From the NCBI GenBank assembly GCA_947311845.1, contig CAMZMU010000096.1:18916500-18980499 (forward strand): DNA of 64,000 nucleotides, written 5' to 3'. Numbering within the stretch: the stretch's first letter is position 1; each line of letters begins with the position of its first letter. The notes beneath the pieces are model-generated. The model was not told the origin of the DNA and searched no databases. It was given only the letters and a program-made list of their open reading frames with translations. This document shows positions 9,509 to 21,745 of this stretch, piece after piece. The DNA comes from Poa pratensis (Eukaryota > Streptophyta > Magnoliopsida > Poales > Poaceae). Made by a program: the position numbers and the translations under genes.

Positions 9509-12500
9509 TATTCTTAATTGGAATGTTAGGGGTATTAATGCTCCAGAGAAATGGCTCCATATTCTCAACAAAATCATAGAAAGCAACTGCGATATCCTAT
9601 GCTTTCAAGAGACAAAAAGAGATAACTTTGACTTGCAATACATTAGACAGTTCTGCCCTGCAAAATTTGACAAGTTCTGCTTTCTGCCATCTGTGGGTAG
9701 ATCGGGTGGTATTCTCATAGCCTGGTGTGGTGCAGTGTTCACGGGAACTCCTCTATTCCAAAATGAATTTGCCATCTCTGTAGAATTTAGTTCAGTTGCC
9801 TCTGCTGACCAATGGAATTTAACATGTGTTTATGGACCATGTGTCCCTGATAAAAAACTAGAGTTCCTTAGTTGGCTTAATAACATACAAGTGGATGATG
9901 ATGTTCATTGGATTTTGTTGGGGGATTTCAACCTTATAAGAAGCCCCGATGATAGAAATAAGCCAGGAGGAAATATGCAAGAAATGTTCTTATTCAATGA
10001 AGCCATTAGCAACCTTGGCCTGATTGAAATCCCTCTGATGGGTAGAAAATACACCTGGAGTAACATGCAAGATCCCCCCCCCCCCCTTTTGGAACAATTA
10101 GACTGGTTTTTCTGCACTGCTTCTTGGACAATCTCCTACCCTAACACGTGGGCCTTCCCCCTGTCCATGCCGATCTCTGATCATGTCCCTTGTGTTATAG
10201 CAATACAGTCCAGTTTGCCCAAAGCTGCTGTCTTCAGATTTGAGAACACTTGGCTTGAATATCCAGATTTTTCTGCAAAGGTTAAAAGCATCTGGGAGGA
10301 ATCAATTTTCTATGCAGACGCTGCTAAGCGCATCAATGCAAAATTTAAGATTCTCAGGAATGAATTGAAGAAGTGGGCCAAATCCCATGCTAAGCTAAAA
10401 AATTCAATCGAAAATATCAACCATATCATCTGGTTACTTGATGCAGCTGAGAACAGCAGACAGTTGTCTGACTTGGAACATAGTTTCAGAGATAATTTAA
10501 AGGAGGAGCTCACGTCCCTTTTGAAGAAGCAGCAGATCTACTGGAGGCAGAGAGGGAAAATTAAGTGGGTGACTTTGGGAGACGAAAATTCCAAATTCTT
10601 CCATTCGCTTGCCTCCATTCAGAACAAACGGAATAACATTGCCTCGTTAACTGATTGTAATGGGGTCGGTCATGATGACCACAGTAAAAAGGCCGAGCTG
10701 CTGTTAGAAGCCTTCAAGGAAAGATTGGGTCAAGTGGACGACACAAATATGCCTTTTAATCTTGATGAGTTGATTACGGCTAATCCCAACCTAAGCTTCT
10801 TGGAGGAACCCTTTACACACAAGGAAATTGATGATGTCGTTGCAGCTTTACCATGTAACAAGTCTCCTGGCCCGGATGGCTTTAATTCTGAATTCATAAG
10901 GAAGTGTTGGCCTTTCATCAAAAATGACTTTTATGATCTATGCAATCAGTTCCATGTTGGGACGCTATGTTTGCAAAGCATTAATTCCTCTCACATCACT
11001 CTTGTTCCCAAAAAAGATGATGCATCTATGGTGAATGACTTTCGGCCCATTTCTCTCTTGAATTGCACTCTCAAGTTGATAACCAAGCTGCTGGCTAATA
11101 GGCTGCAAACTGTGATCCTGGACCTGATTCATCAAAATCAGTATGGTTTTATCAAGAATCGCTCAATACAGGATTGTGTCGCATGGGCTTATGAATACTT
11201 ACACCAGTGTCACCGCTCAAAGAGAATTCTACTGCTAAAATTGGACTTTGAAAAAGCCTTCGATAAGGTGGATCATTCCTTTATCTTGCACATACTGAGG
11301 AAAAAGGGTTTTGGGGACAAATGGTGTGGCTGGATTGATCATCTCTTCAACACTGCTTTCTCGTCAGTGCTCTTGAATGGAGTCCCTGGTAAATCTTTTA
11401 AATGCAGAAGGGGAGTGCGTCAAGGTGACCCCCCTCTCACCTTTGCTATTTGTCCTTGCTGCCGACTTCCTGCAATCGGTGTTGAACAAAGCCTTTGTAG
11501 ATGGCCATTTGCAGAAACCCTTTCCCTGTGATGTGTTGACTGACTTTCCAGTAATTCAGTACGCGGATGATACCCTTATTGTGCTCCCTGCTCAGCTTGA
11601 TCAGATTCAATATCTTAAGGACTGCCTTGCCGATTTTGCTCTAGCCACTGGTCTCAGAGTCAATTATCATAAATCCAGCCTGATCCCTATAAACATTCCA
11701 GAGGACAGAGTGCATCTCTTCACAGGAGCTTTAAATTGTCAGCAAGGAGCAATGCCCTTTACTTATTTGGGTTTACCTTTAGGAACCACGAAACCACGGG
11801 TTGAACACCTCATGCCTTTAGTTTGCAGGGTTCAGAAACGGCTGCTGGGCTGTGCTCAATTCTTAAGCTCCCCTGGCCGGTTGTAAATGGCCAACTCTGT
11901 GCTTTCTTCACTGCCAACTTTTTATCTAAGCTCTCTGATGGTTTATAAAATGGTTATAGATCAAGTTGACAAATACAGAAGACATTGTGTTACTAGAGGC
12001 AGTGACCTAACAAGGAAGAATCCTCCTCTTGCGGCCTGGGAGCTGGTTTGTAAGCCAAAAACTCATGGAGGCCTGGGGGTGGTTGACCTGCAGTGTCAAA
12101 ACAAATGCCTGTTGATGAAGCATTTACATAAATTTCTGAACAAGCAAGAACTGCCTTGGGTCTAGTTGCTCTGGAGATCTTATTACAGCAACTCATTGCC
12201 TCTGGATAGACAAGTCGACTGCTCCTTTTGGTGGCGTGATTATCTTAAGCTCATGCCAGACTTCATGTTACTAGCGAAGTGCAATGCCAAAACAGGAGAG
12301 ACAGTAAAATTCTGGTCGCATCTCTGGACAGATAATCTCCTAAAGGATCAGTGGCCTCACCTCTTTTCTTTTGTCATCAACGCAAATTGCTCGGTGAAGG
12401 AATTGCTAGCTTCAGAAGCCCCAAGTGATCTTTTTCATCTTCCTCTTTCTGAAGAAGCTTTTCATGAATTTGGCTTGCTTCAGGAGTTCACTCAAGGACT

Positions 12501-13200
12501 GGAATTACAAGAAGGAAACGATATTTGGGAATACTCCTGGGGGAAAAAGTATTCTGTTTCCCGGGCATATAAATTCTTCCAGGGCCCTCCCCATCCGGAG
12601 CCAACTTTTACATGGCCATGGAATTCATGTTGTCAGAAAAAACATAAAGTTTTTGCTTGGTATTTGCTGCACAATCGTCTGAACACAAGAGCTATGCTTC
12701 AGAGGAAGAATTTCCACCTGCCTGACTATAATTGCATTATGTGTGGCTTGCGCACCCTGGGAACGAGAGATCATTTATTTTTCCACTGCCCCTTTGCCAC
12801 TCGATGTTGGAGCCACTTACCGCCAGGCTGGATAGTGCCTGATGCCGACATATTCATGCTGTGTCTCGATCTTTCAGGCAGGCTTTTCATCAGCCGTTCT
12901 TCATGGAAGTGTTCATTCTTGCACTTTGGGCCATCTGGATCACACGAAATAACCACATCTTCAAAGGCATCAGGGCAAATCTCTTTCGCTGTCATAGGAA
13001 ATTCAAGGAGGAACTGGACTGGGTTGCCTACAGAGCAAACAGAGCCGGTCTAGCAAGCTTCAAGACCTGGATTCAGAATTTCAAAACTCCTTAGTCACAA
13101 TCTCTGTAACTTAGCTAACTAGTTTTCTTTTTTGTTTGCTTGTACTAACCCCTTTTGGAAAATCAATAAAAAAATACCAGCAGTTTCCTGCCCTTTCCAA
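9509..13200 (+). mobile_element. LINE (non-LTR retrotransposon), decayed; its left part is displaced by a Helitron
   Basis: ORF2 homology begins right at the Helitron terminus and runs to about 13094, followed by a short 3' UTR with aatcaataaaa and an A-rich end near 13200. No ORF1 is visible upstream. The exact abutment at a Helitron CTAG|T end implies that the Helitron inserted into the LINE, with the rest of the LINE expected beyond the Helitron 5' end. No flanking TSD could be assigned. Confidence 0.8.
9510..13094 (+). pseudogene. LINE ORF2 (endonuclease-reverse transcriptase-zf-RVT), multiple breaks
   Basis: In order: an AP endonuclease domain (NWNVRG near the start, QETK, GDFN, SDH), reverse transcriptase ([32 protein letters not shown], then QYADDTL) and a C-terminal zf-RVT region with paired Cys/His (CIMCG, HLFFHC). 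ORF2 proteins nick target DNA and copy the element RNA. Lesions: an extra C in the C-run at about 11430-11436 shifts the frame just after the RQGDP motif; stops at 11884-11886 and 12163-12165; a further frame change near 12850-12900. A run of eleven C at 10077-10087 keeps the frame but lengthens a proline stretch. The element cannot move itself. Confidence 0.85.
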
Positions 13201-13639
13201 AAAAGAACAAGCTGTCATCAGAAAACAGGAGTATTCCCTCTACACAACCTAAGACAATGAATTACCTAAAGACTAGGAGTTGTCACCCTTAAGCAGTTAA
13301 GCACCAAAAACAGGAGTGGGATATTTGAAGCACCATCATTCAATGAAGTACTAACTTGCTTATGAAGTTCTAATCCTATTTAACTTTAACCTCCAAGGCT
13401 GGAACAATATAATTCACAAGTCAGTAATTCAAGAATTAATAGTTGATGATTCGCAAAAAAAAAGAATTAATAGTTGGTGGTGAAAAATGAGGTAAAGAGT
13501 GTACACACTGAGAAGCTAGCCTAACCTGTACCCTATGGATGGACGATGAAAAATTGACAAGGACGAACATAAAGTGGAAGAGGGGGTTAAATTAAATGGT
13601 GATAGCGGGGATCAACTTTATAGATATTATTGATTTTTA

Positions 13640-13915
13640 TTTTCTCTACGTCATCCCTACGATAGTGATGTGATTGATCTAGCAATAGAATATGCCCAGA
13701 AAAACCATTCAAAAAAAATATGCCCAGAAAAAGCGAGACCGTAGAGAATGAACTTCCAAATTTTTATTAGAAACATCCTATGTTGTGTCGGTGCTGTTAA
13801 TTTCTCAAGGATATTTCAAAGAATGATCAAGAAGAATTAACCATTCGGTGTGAGAGGCCCTGCTTAATTGAGATATGAAGTTGCTGCATATATAGGAAGT
13901 TAATATCCGTTTACG
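13640..13915 (+). repeat. Diverged direct repeat, copy 1
   Basis: It aligns with 22279-22530 through shared blocks such as tgattgatctagcaa, tcggtgctgttaatttctc and gagaggccctgcttaattg. Copy 1 also has an internal duplication of atatgcccagaaaaa. The copies lie on either side of the gypsy element, in the same orientation. Confidence 0.7.
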
Positions 13916-14085
13916 ACTTCACGTACTTGAAGAAGTTTGTTATTTATTGGGTCGTGTGTTAGTTGAGATGGACAACGTTCGTTACTTGCATGTGTACGTT
14001 GGTGAGGAAAGATGATTATCCTTTCCTCCTTTAATAATAGAAGTAAAGATTAGTTAAATTTAATAATGGCAGCTTGCAGACGATG

Positions 14086-14150
14086 TTATATGATATTGAT
14101 GTTCTGTTATATGACATTGATGTTATTTTATATGATATTGATCTTAAACA
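14086..14150. repeat. Short tandem repeat, about three units
   Basis: Three imperfect units of gttatatgatattgat with 4-8 base spacers. Low complexity; no function inferred. Confidence 0.6.
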
Positions 14151-14176
14151 ACGTTAGCTGGTAGTAGTTGTAGACC

Positions 14177-15753
14177 TGATTGATGACGTGGATCACACGT
14201 TCGTTGGCAGACCCCAAGAGGAAGGTATGAAGCAGTGTAGCAGCAGTTTTCCTCAGTATGAAACCAAGGTTTAATCGACCAGTGGGAGCAAGAAATCACA
14301 TCTGAAGGTTGTCAGTGGCGCGCTGACGTGGAACCTGCACACAACACAATCAAACTATTTGCCCCAACGAAACAGTGAGGTTGTCAATCTCACCGGCTTG
14401 CTGAAAACAAAGGATTAAACGTATGGTGTGGAAAACAGTAGTAAATTGCAGAGAATGAAAAGGAACAATGTTTGCAGTTGGTTGTATTATCAGTGTAAAA
14501 GAATGGACCGGGTCCACAGTTCACTAGTGGTGTCTCTCCATAAAAGATAACTAACATGCTGGGTGAACAAATTACAGCTGGGCAATTGACAAAATATTGA
14601 GCGCATGACAATGCATATATATGACATGATGATTACTATGATATTCATGTGGGCATTACGACAAAATACATAGACCGTTATCCAACAGCGTCTATGACTA
14701 ATAATCCACCGCCAGGTTGTCATCCGAGTTCCCCGTTGGTATTAAGTTGCAAGCAACGGATAATCGCATTAAGTAATGTGCGTAATGTAAACAAATGCAT
14801 TAGACCTAACGGCGCACCCTTAAGCTAAGCATCGGTTATTTTATCCCTAGTGGCAACAGCACATCCACAATCTTAGAAGTTATTGTCACTCTCCCAGATT
14901 ACCGGAGGCATGAACCCACTATCTAGCATAAATACTCACTCTTGGAGTTACAAGCATCTACTTGGCCAAAGCATCTACTAGTAACGGAAAGCATGCAAGA
15001 TCATAAATAACATATAAGATAGATTGATAATCAACTTGACATAGTATTCAATATTCATCGGATCCCAGCAAACACAACATGTAGCATTACAATAAGATGA
15101 TCTTGATCATGATAGGCAGCTCACAAGATCTAAACATGATAGCATAAAGTGGAGAGACAACCATCTAGCTACTGCTATGGACCCGTAGTCCAAGGATGAA
15201 CTACTCACGCATCACTCCGGAGGCAGGCATGGTGATGTAGAGCCCTCCGGTGATGATTCCCCTCTCCGGCAGGGTGCCGGGAAGAGCTTCTGAACCCTCC
15301 CGAGCTAGGGTTGACGGCGGCGGCGTCTCTGGAACTTTTCGTGGATAATGGCTCGGGTATTTAGGGTTTTCGCGTCGGGAGAATAAATAGGCGAAAGGGC
15401 GGCGGCTGGAGACGCCCGTGGGCCCACACCACCCCACGGCGCGGCAGGGGGGCCGCGCGGCCCCATGGTGTGGCTGCCTCGTGGCTCCCCTCCGTCTCTT
15501 CTTTGGACTCCGTGTACGTGTTGGAAAAATAGGAGGTTCTGTCCAAGTTTCGTCCAATTCCGAGAATATTTCCAGACTAGCTTTTCTGGAATACAAAAAC
15601 AGCAGAAAACAGGAACTGGCACTGTGGCATCTTGTTAATAGGTTAGTCCCAGAAAATGCATAAAAATGCTATGAAGTGTATATAAAACATGTAACAATTG
15701 GTATAATATCAACATGGAACATCAGAAATTATAGATACGTTTGAGACGTATCA
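14177..15753 (-). repeat. Gypsy LTR (3' LTR in element orientation)
   Basis: It matches 19862-21439 closely, with scattered substitutions and a few 1-base indels. It is bounded by TGAT...ATCA. A ctatttattc TATA-like motif reads on the minus strand near 15383-15392. Confidence 0.92.
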
Positions 15754-18700
15754 AGCATCCCCAAGCTTAGTTCTACTCGTCCTCGAGTAGGTAAAACGAT
15801 AAAAACAAAATAATTTCTGAGGTGACATGCTACAATCATAATCTTGATCAAATAGTATTGTAAAGCACATGTTATGAATGAAGTGATCCAGGTCAATGGT
15901 CTATAGTTTGCTAGCAAGTAGATAATGAGCAAACAACTGAATCATATAAGCAAAAACTTTTCATGAATAGTACTTTCGAGACAAGCATCAAAGAGTTTTG
16001 CATAAGAGTTAACTCATAAAGCAATAGATTCTAAGTAAAAGGTATTTAACCAACACAAAGGAAGATTTAAGCTTCAGCAATTGCTTTCAACTTTCAACAT
16101 ATATATCTCATGGATATTTGTCAACACAAAGCAATATAATAAGTGCAATATACAAGCATATAAAAATTGTTGCACCAAAGTTGACACTAGTGTTTGCTTC
16201 TAAGATAGAAAGAAGTAGGAAAACTGACTCAACATAAAAGTAAAAGAAAGGCCCTTCGCAGAGGGAAGCAGGGATTAAATCATGTGCTAGAGCTTTTTAA
16301 GTTTTTGAAATCATATAGAGAGTAAAAATAAGTTTTGAGAGGTGTTTGTTAATTGTCAACGAATCAGAAAATGGAAAGTACAATATGACCCCTGCCAACC
16401 AGACTTTTAAGAGCGGCTCCCATGAAGGACGTTATTTCTACCAGCAAGGCAGATCATCCCTCTTTCTCTTTTGTTTACACATGCAGATATTTCACTGTTT
16501 GTCATTGCTTGACTGATAAATCAGGGCAAAAATGTGAAGAGAATTAAGCGGTTAAAGTTGTAATTAATTGGGACTGGGCACCCCATTTGCCAGCTCTTTT
16601 TGCAAAATTAATGGATAAGCGGATGTATATGCCGCTAGTCCGGTGGTAAAGTCTGTTTGACAGTTGACATAAAGACATCCACCCCGTCCTCATGAGCTTG
16701 GTAAACATTGACACAAAATAGGAGTAATAATTTTTGAATAGTTTAAAGGTAGCACATGAAAAATTTACTTGGAATGGCAAGGAAATACCACATATAGGTA
16801 GTTATGGTGGACACAGATGGCATGGATTTTGGCTCAAGGTTTTGGATGCACGAGAAGCATTCCCTCTCAGTACAGAGTTTAGGCTAGCAAGGTTATTTGA
16901 AGCAAACACAGGATATCAACCGACACAGCAAGACTTATATGAAAACATATTGCAAGCATTATAAGACTCTACACTGTCTTCCTTGTTAACCAAACCCTTT
17001 TACTAGAAAATATCTAGACCTTAGAGATACCAATCATGCAAACCAAATTTCAACGAGCTTTACGGTAGTTCTTCATTAATAGGTTTTAACTACATGATAC
17101 AAAAGCTTAAACATGAACTACTTGATAACTCAAAACAATTGACAAGTATCAAATTATCCAATACAGTGATCTACAAGAATATGTAAGCTTTTCCATTATA
17201 CCATCTACCACATGCAACATTTTCTGTTCCAACCAAACACCAATCAATTTATTTCAACATAAACTCTCCAAACAATTATAAGTGAAGTAAGAGAGTGTCG
17301 TCGTATCGGCATCTTGGATAGGAGACGGGGTCCTGCTAGCCGAGGGTGAACGTAGGGCAAGAAGGTGGACGTCGTCAAGGTCGGGATTGTACACGGCGGT
17401 TTACCCAGCTTCAGGCACCACGGCGGTGGCGGTGCCCTACGTGCTGCTATAATTCACTATAAGGCAATATCGCCGTGAACAGGTTACAATGAGTTGGATG
17501 TATTGAATCGTGCCCTAAAGGCGTCCCGAGGTCCAGCTTATATAGGCGGCTGGACCTAGGGTTACAAGGTGATTACGTATCCAGCAAGTATACGGAGTCC
17601 TAAACCTAGCCGGCAAGTATGCCGCCTTCCATCTTGGTCTTGGTGGCTTCATGGGCTTCAGTCTTGGGCCTCCTCCTTGCCGGCATCCGCCTTCCTTGGT
17701 CGTCAGCTAACTGGGCCGCCCGGTAGTCAAAACCTTCACCACCACTGCGGGCCACCCTGGACTAGCCGGATTGATCCATGCTGGTGATACCCCTAGTAGG
17801 TATATCCCCAACAGAGAGTACTTTCTTTAAAAGAACTAACAGCTCTGAATAAGAGATGCATGCAAAACAGGAGCTAAAAGCATAGCAATAGCTAGATATG
17901 AATACTCAACAAGTATAAGTGAAGAATAGGAGTATTCATATGAAAAAGCGGAACGTGTCTCTCTCCCAATCAAGAATGCTAGGGTCCAATCAAGTTGACC
18001 ATAAGAAAAATAAAATACTGAAAATAAAAGCACACAGACGCTCCAAGTAAAGCACATATGATGTGAAAGAATTAAAATATAGTTTCACTAGAGATGACCT
18101 AATAAGTTGCTGATGAAGAAGGGGATGCCTTGGGCATCCCCAAGCTTAGACGCTTGAGTCTTCTTGAAATATGCTGGGGTGATCCATGGGAGCATCCCCA
18201 ATCTTAAGCTCTTCACTCTTCTTAATCACATTATATCATCCTTCTCTCTTGACCTTTAAAACTTCCGCCACACCAAACTCAGAGTAATTCTCATTAGAGG
18301 GTTAGTTCACAATCAAAAACTCACATGTTCTATAAGGACACAAACATGACTGTTACTTTTAACATTAACTACTGCCACTGATGTTATGTGAAGCTCTTCA
18401 CCCTAAAAAAGAATTCCACTCAACACTAGTAAAAGATAGAATGCGAAAAATAAAAGACAGAATCTGTCTAAACAGAACAGTCCGTAAAGACGAATTTTTT
18501 CGAGGCACTTACGTTGCTCAGATAAAAAACTTTAAACTAACGAAAGATGCGTACATATCTGAGGATTACGCACAAAAATTTGCATATTTAAATAATTTTT
18601 CTGTGATTTTACAGAAGTAAAACGGTGAACAGCAGAAATCTGTTCCTGCGCAGAAATCCAAATCTAGCATCATCTTCCTATTAGAGGCAATACTTGGCAC

Positions 18701-18857
18701 AACAATGCGATAAAATAAAGATACAAATGAATTGTTACAGAAGTAAACAAATCCTTGACTCAAAAAAAGAAAAGAAAAATTGCAGAAATAAAATAATGGG
18801 TTGTCTCCCATAAGCGATTTTCTTTAACGCCTTTCAGCTAGGCGCAGAAAGTAAGAA
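15754..18857 (-). other. Gypsy internal non-coding region
   Basis: Between protease and 3' LTR there is 3.1 kb without domain-bearing ORFs. Short ORFs such as 16734-16964 show no motif. It includes the nested solo LTR and a region with repeated gcatccccaagctta-like polypurine-complement motifs near 15754 and 18136. Such long 3' non-coding regions are known in related Triticeae gypsy families. Confidence 0.7.
17296..17813 (-). mobile_element. Solo LTR nested in the gypsy element
   Basis: A 518-bp sequence runs TGTCG...CCAACA (minus strand TGTTGGGGATA...GACA), flanked by the perfect TSD GAGAG (17291-17295 and 17814-17818). A minus-strand TATA-like cctatataagc lies near 17536-17546. A single LTR with intact TSD is the outcome of LTR-LTR recombination. 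It is GC-richer than its surroundings. Family not identified. Confidence 0.88.
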
Positions 18858-19640
18858 TCAAGTGTTTCCAAAGACATTAACATCTCCCAACCTTTCGGTG
18901 GGGTCATCTTTTTTGATCGGGAAGAAGAACCTCCGATTGATAGGAGCATTAAATTTCATAAACCCATACTTTGCATTGATAAAACCCCCATTACTCTTTA
19001 AAAAGGATCTCCCTAAAACAATATGGTTGGGAGATTTTGCAAGGATCATGAAATTCGCAGGGATGGTCTTATGTTGAACAGTGACCATAATATCATTAAT
19101 AATCCCTATGCTTCTTGTGATTGTTCCATCAGCATGAAAATGAAAAACAGGGTAATCAACCATATTATCAAATTTTAATAGATCATAAACCATTTTAGGC
19201 ATGATGGACATTGTTGAACCAAGGTCACTGTAGGCACGAAACTTTTCATTACCAATATTAATCTCAATGAATGGTTCCCAATCATTTTTTAGCTCAACTA
19301 AAGGTTGTTCTTTAAGATTATGGCTCAGAGTTAAATTATCAATTGACTTTTCTATTTTATCTAGCTTAGTGAATATCCCAGTTTCGTCTACCATTGGGAA
19401 AATTGACAAACCACTCAAAATATTATGAGCTTTCATTGTATCAAACTCAGAAAAGGTTTCCCCTACCATGGTATCTAGAGCATGTTGATAAACAGAAAAT
19501 AAACCATAGTAGAAATTTTTTATAAGAACTCCCAAATCCATCTTATGTTGCACCTTCTTGTGCAATTCCAAAATTCTCTCCCAGGCATTCCTAAAGGATT
19601 CCCACTTTTCTGACTAAAGGTAATAATTTCTCCCATAGGT
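18858..19640 (-). pseudogene. Gypsy gag fragment joined to retropepsin-like protease
   Basis: The 237-codon frame (19571-18858) starts with gag-like sequence (LIKNFYYGL, a capsid-region motif of plant gypsy elements). It then runs into an aspartic-protease fold: FRAYSDLGSTMS, where the usual D-S/T-G is D-L-G, and the flap-downstream IVLGRSFL. Upstream, in another frame (about 19572-19640), more gag sequence is readable, so a frameshift separates the two. The zinc knuckle expected between gag and protease is absent. The protease ends at 18858 and no reverse transcriptase follows. The altered D-L-G triad argues against activity. Confidence 0.75.
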
Positions 19641-19834
19641 GGCTCTACGGAAAAAGGAGCAGAGCTAGACCTGATAACAAGACTGAAAAATAACAATTCG
19701 AAAATAAAAGTAACTAATTTTTTTGTGTTTTTGATAAATAAAGCAAACAAGACTAGATAAAAATAAACTAAGCAAGACAATAACAAAGTAAAGAGATTGG
19801 AAGCGTGAAACTCCCCTTGCAGAAATCCTCTTGC

Positions 19835-19852
19835 TCCCCGGCAACGGCGCCA
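19835..19852 (-). other. Gypsy primer-binding site
   Basis: The minus strand reads TGGCGCCGTTGCCGGGGA nine bases inside the 5' LTR end. This is a common primer-binding-site form in Triticeae gypsy elements. The exact tRNA was not assigned. Confidence 0.75.
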
Positions 19853-19861
19853 GAAAAAGCT

Positions 19862-21439
19862 TGATTGATGACGTGGATCACACGTTCGTTGGGAGACCCA
19901 AGAGGAAGGTATGAAACAGTGTAGCAGCAGTTTCCCTCAGTATGAAACCAAGATTTAATCGACCAGTAGGAGCAAGAAATCACTTCTGAAGGTTGTCAGT
20001 GGCGCGCTGACGTGGAACCTGCACACAACACAATCAAACTACTTTGCTCCAACGAAACAGTGAGGTTGTCAATCTCACCGGCTTGCTGAAAACAAAGGAT
20101 TAAACGTATGGTGTGGAAAACAGTAGTAAATTGCAGAGAATGAAAGGAACAATGTTTGCAGTTGGTTGTATTATCAGTGTAAAAGAATGGACCGGGGTCC
20201 ACAGTTCACTAGTGGTGTCTCTCCATAAAAGATAACTAACATGCTGGATGAACAAATTACAGCTGGGCAATTGACAAAATATTGAGCGCATGACAATGCA
20301 TATATATGACATGATGATTACTATGATATTCATGTGGGCATTACGACAAAATACATAGACCGTTATCCAACAGCGTCTATGACTAATAATCCACCGCCAG
20401 GTTGTCATCCGAGTTTCCCGTTGGTATTAAGTTGCAAGCAACGGATAATCGCATTAAGTAATGTGCGTAATGTAAACAAATGCATTAGACCTAACGGCGC
20501 ACCCTTAAGCTAAGCATCGGTTATTTTATCCCTAGTGGCAACAGCACATCCACAATCTTAGAAGTTATTGTCACTCTCCCAGATTACCGGAGGCATGAAC
20601 CCACTATCTAGCATAAATACTCACTCTTGGAGTTACAAGCATCTACTTGGCCAAATCATCTACTAGTAACGGAAAGCATGCAAGATCATAAATAACATAT
20701 AAGATAGATTGATAATCAACTTGACATAGTATTCAATATTCATCGGATCTCAGCAAACACAACATGTAGCATTACAATAAGATGATATTGATCATGATAG
20801 GTAGCTCACAAGATCTAAACATGATAGCATAAAGTGGAGAGACAACCATCTAGCTACTGCTATGGACCCGTAGTCCAAGTATGAACTACTCACGCATCAC
20901 TCCGGAGGCAGGCATGGTGATGTAGAGCCCTCCGGTGATGATTCCCCTCTCCGGCAGAGTGCCGGGAAGAGCTTCTGAACCCTTCCGAGCTAGGGTTGAC
21001 GGCGGCGGCGTCTCTGGAACTTTTCGTGGATAATGGCTCAGGTATTTAGGGTTTTCGCGTCGGGATGAATAAATAGGCGAAAGGCGGCAGCTGGAGACGC
21101 CCGTGGGGCCCACACCACCCCATGGCGCGGGAGGGGGCCCGCGCGGCTCCATGGTGTGGCTGCCTCGTGGCTCCCGTCCGTCTCTCCTTTGGACTCTGTG
21201 TACGTGCTGGAAAAATAGGAGGTTCTGTCCAAGTTTCGTCCAATTCCGAGAATATTTCCAGACTAGGTTTTCTGGAATATAAAAACAGCAGAAAACAGGA
21301 ACTGGCACTGTGGCATCTTGTTAATAGGTTAGTCCCAGAAAATGCATAAAAATGATATGAAGTGTATATAAAACATGTAACAATTGGTATAATATCAACA
21401 TGGAACATCAGAAATTATAGATACGTTTGAGACGTATCA
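19862..21439 (-). repeat. Gypsy LTR (5' LTR in element orientation)
   Basis: Partner of 14177-15753, 1578 bp, bounded by TGAT...ATCA. The host sequence AGACC follows directly. Confidence 0.92.
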
Positions 21440-21444
21440 AGACC

Positions 21445-21745
21445 GCACACCACCACAACAAAATTATGTTGTGAAAATACTCTTTGGCGTATATATTATT
21501 AGTGGCGTGTCACCGCATGCCACTGGTAACAGTTATCAGTGGCGGGCCTTGGACACGCCGTCAGTAACAGATAAGAGTGACATGTTAATATGGGCACGCA
21601 ACAAATATATCAGTTACTAGGAATGTGCCTTGGTCACAAAACTAGTAACATAACATTTACCAGTGGTGGCATATCAATGGCGTGCCCAATTCACGCCACT
21701 AGTAGAAAGACCGACACACCACTAGTAGGGTATTTGCTACTAGTG
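21445..21745. mobile_element. CACTA-type terminal fragment
   Basis: The segment ends ...TTTGCTACTAGTG at 21745, the complement of a CACTAGTAGCAAA terminus. It carries several copies of a gtggcgtg / cacgccac subterminal motif in both orientations. The matching left terminus was not found; the gypsy insertion at 14177 may separate the halves. No coding capacity. Confidence 0.5.

Larger units (their letters stand above)
13201..14176. other. Intergenic, with an unidentified dispersed or duplicated segment
   Basis: There is no ORF above background. About 13640-13915 resembles 22279-22530 (listed separately). A short array of a gttatatgatattgat-like unit occurs near 14086-14150. The last five bases before the gypsy element, AGACC, are its target site. 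Confidence 0.45.
14177..21439 (-). mobile_element. Ty3-gypsy LTR retrotransposon, internally deleted
   Basis: LTRs of 1577-1578 bp (14177-15753 and 19862-21439) are flanked by a perfect TSD AGACC (14172-14176 and 21440-21444). On the minus strand each LTR begins TGATACGTCTCAAACGTATC. The right-hand LTR is the 5' one: the minus strand next to it carries the primer-binding-site-like TGGCGCCGTTGCCGGGGA (19835-19852). The polypurine tract (aagcttggggatgct on minus) abuts the other LTR at 15754. Only part of gag and the protease remain; reverse transcriptase, RNase H and integrase are missing. A solo LTR is nested at 17296-17813. By eye it belongs with abundant Triticeae gypsy families of the Sabrina/Wham type; the exact family was not checked. 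Confidence 0.92.
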
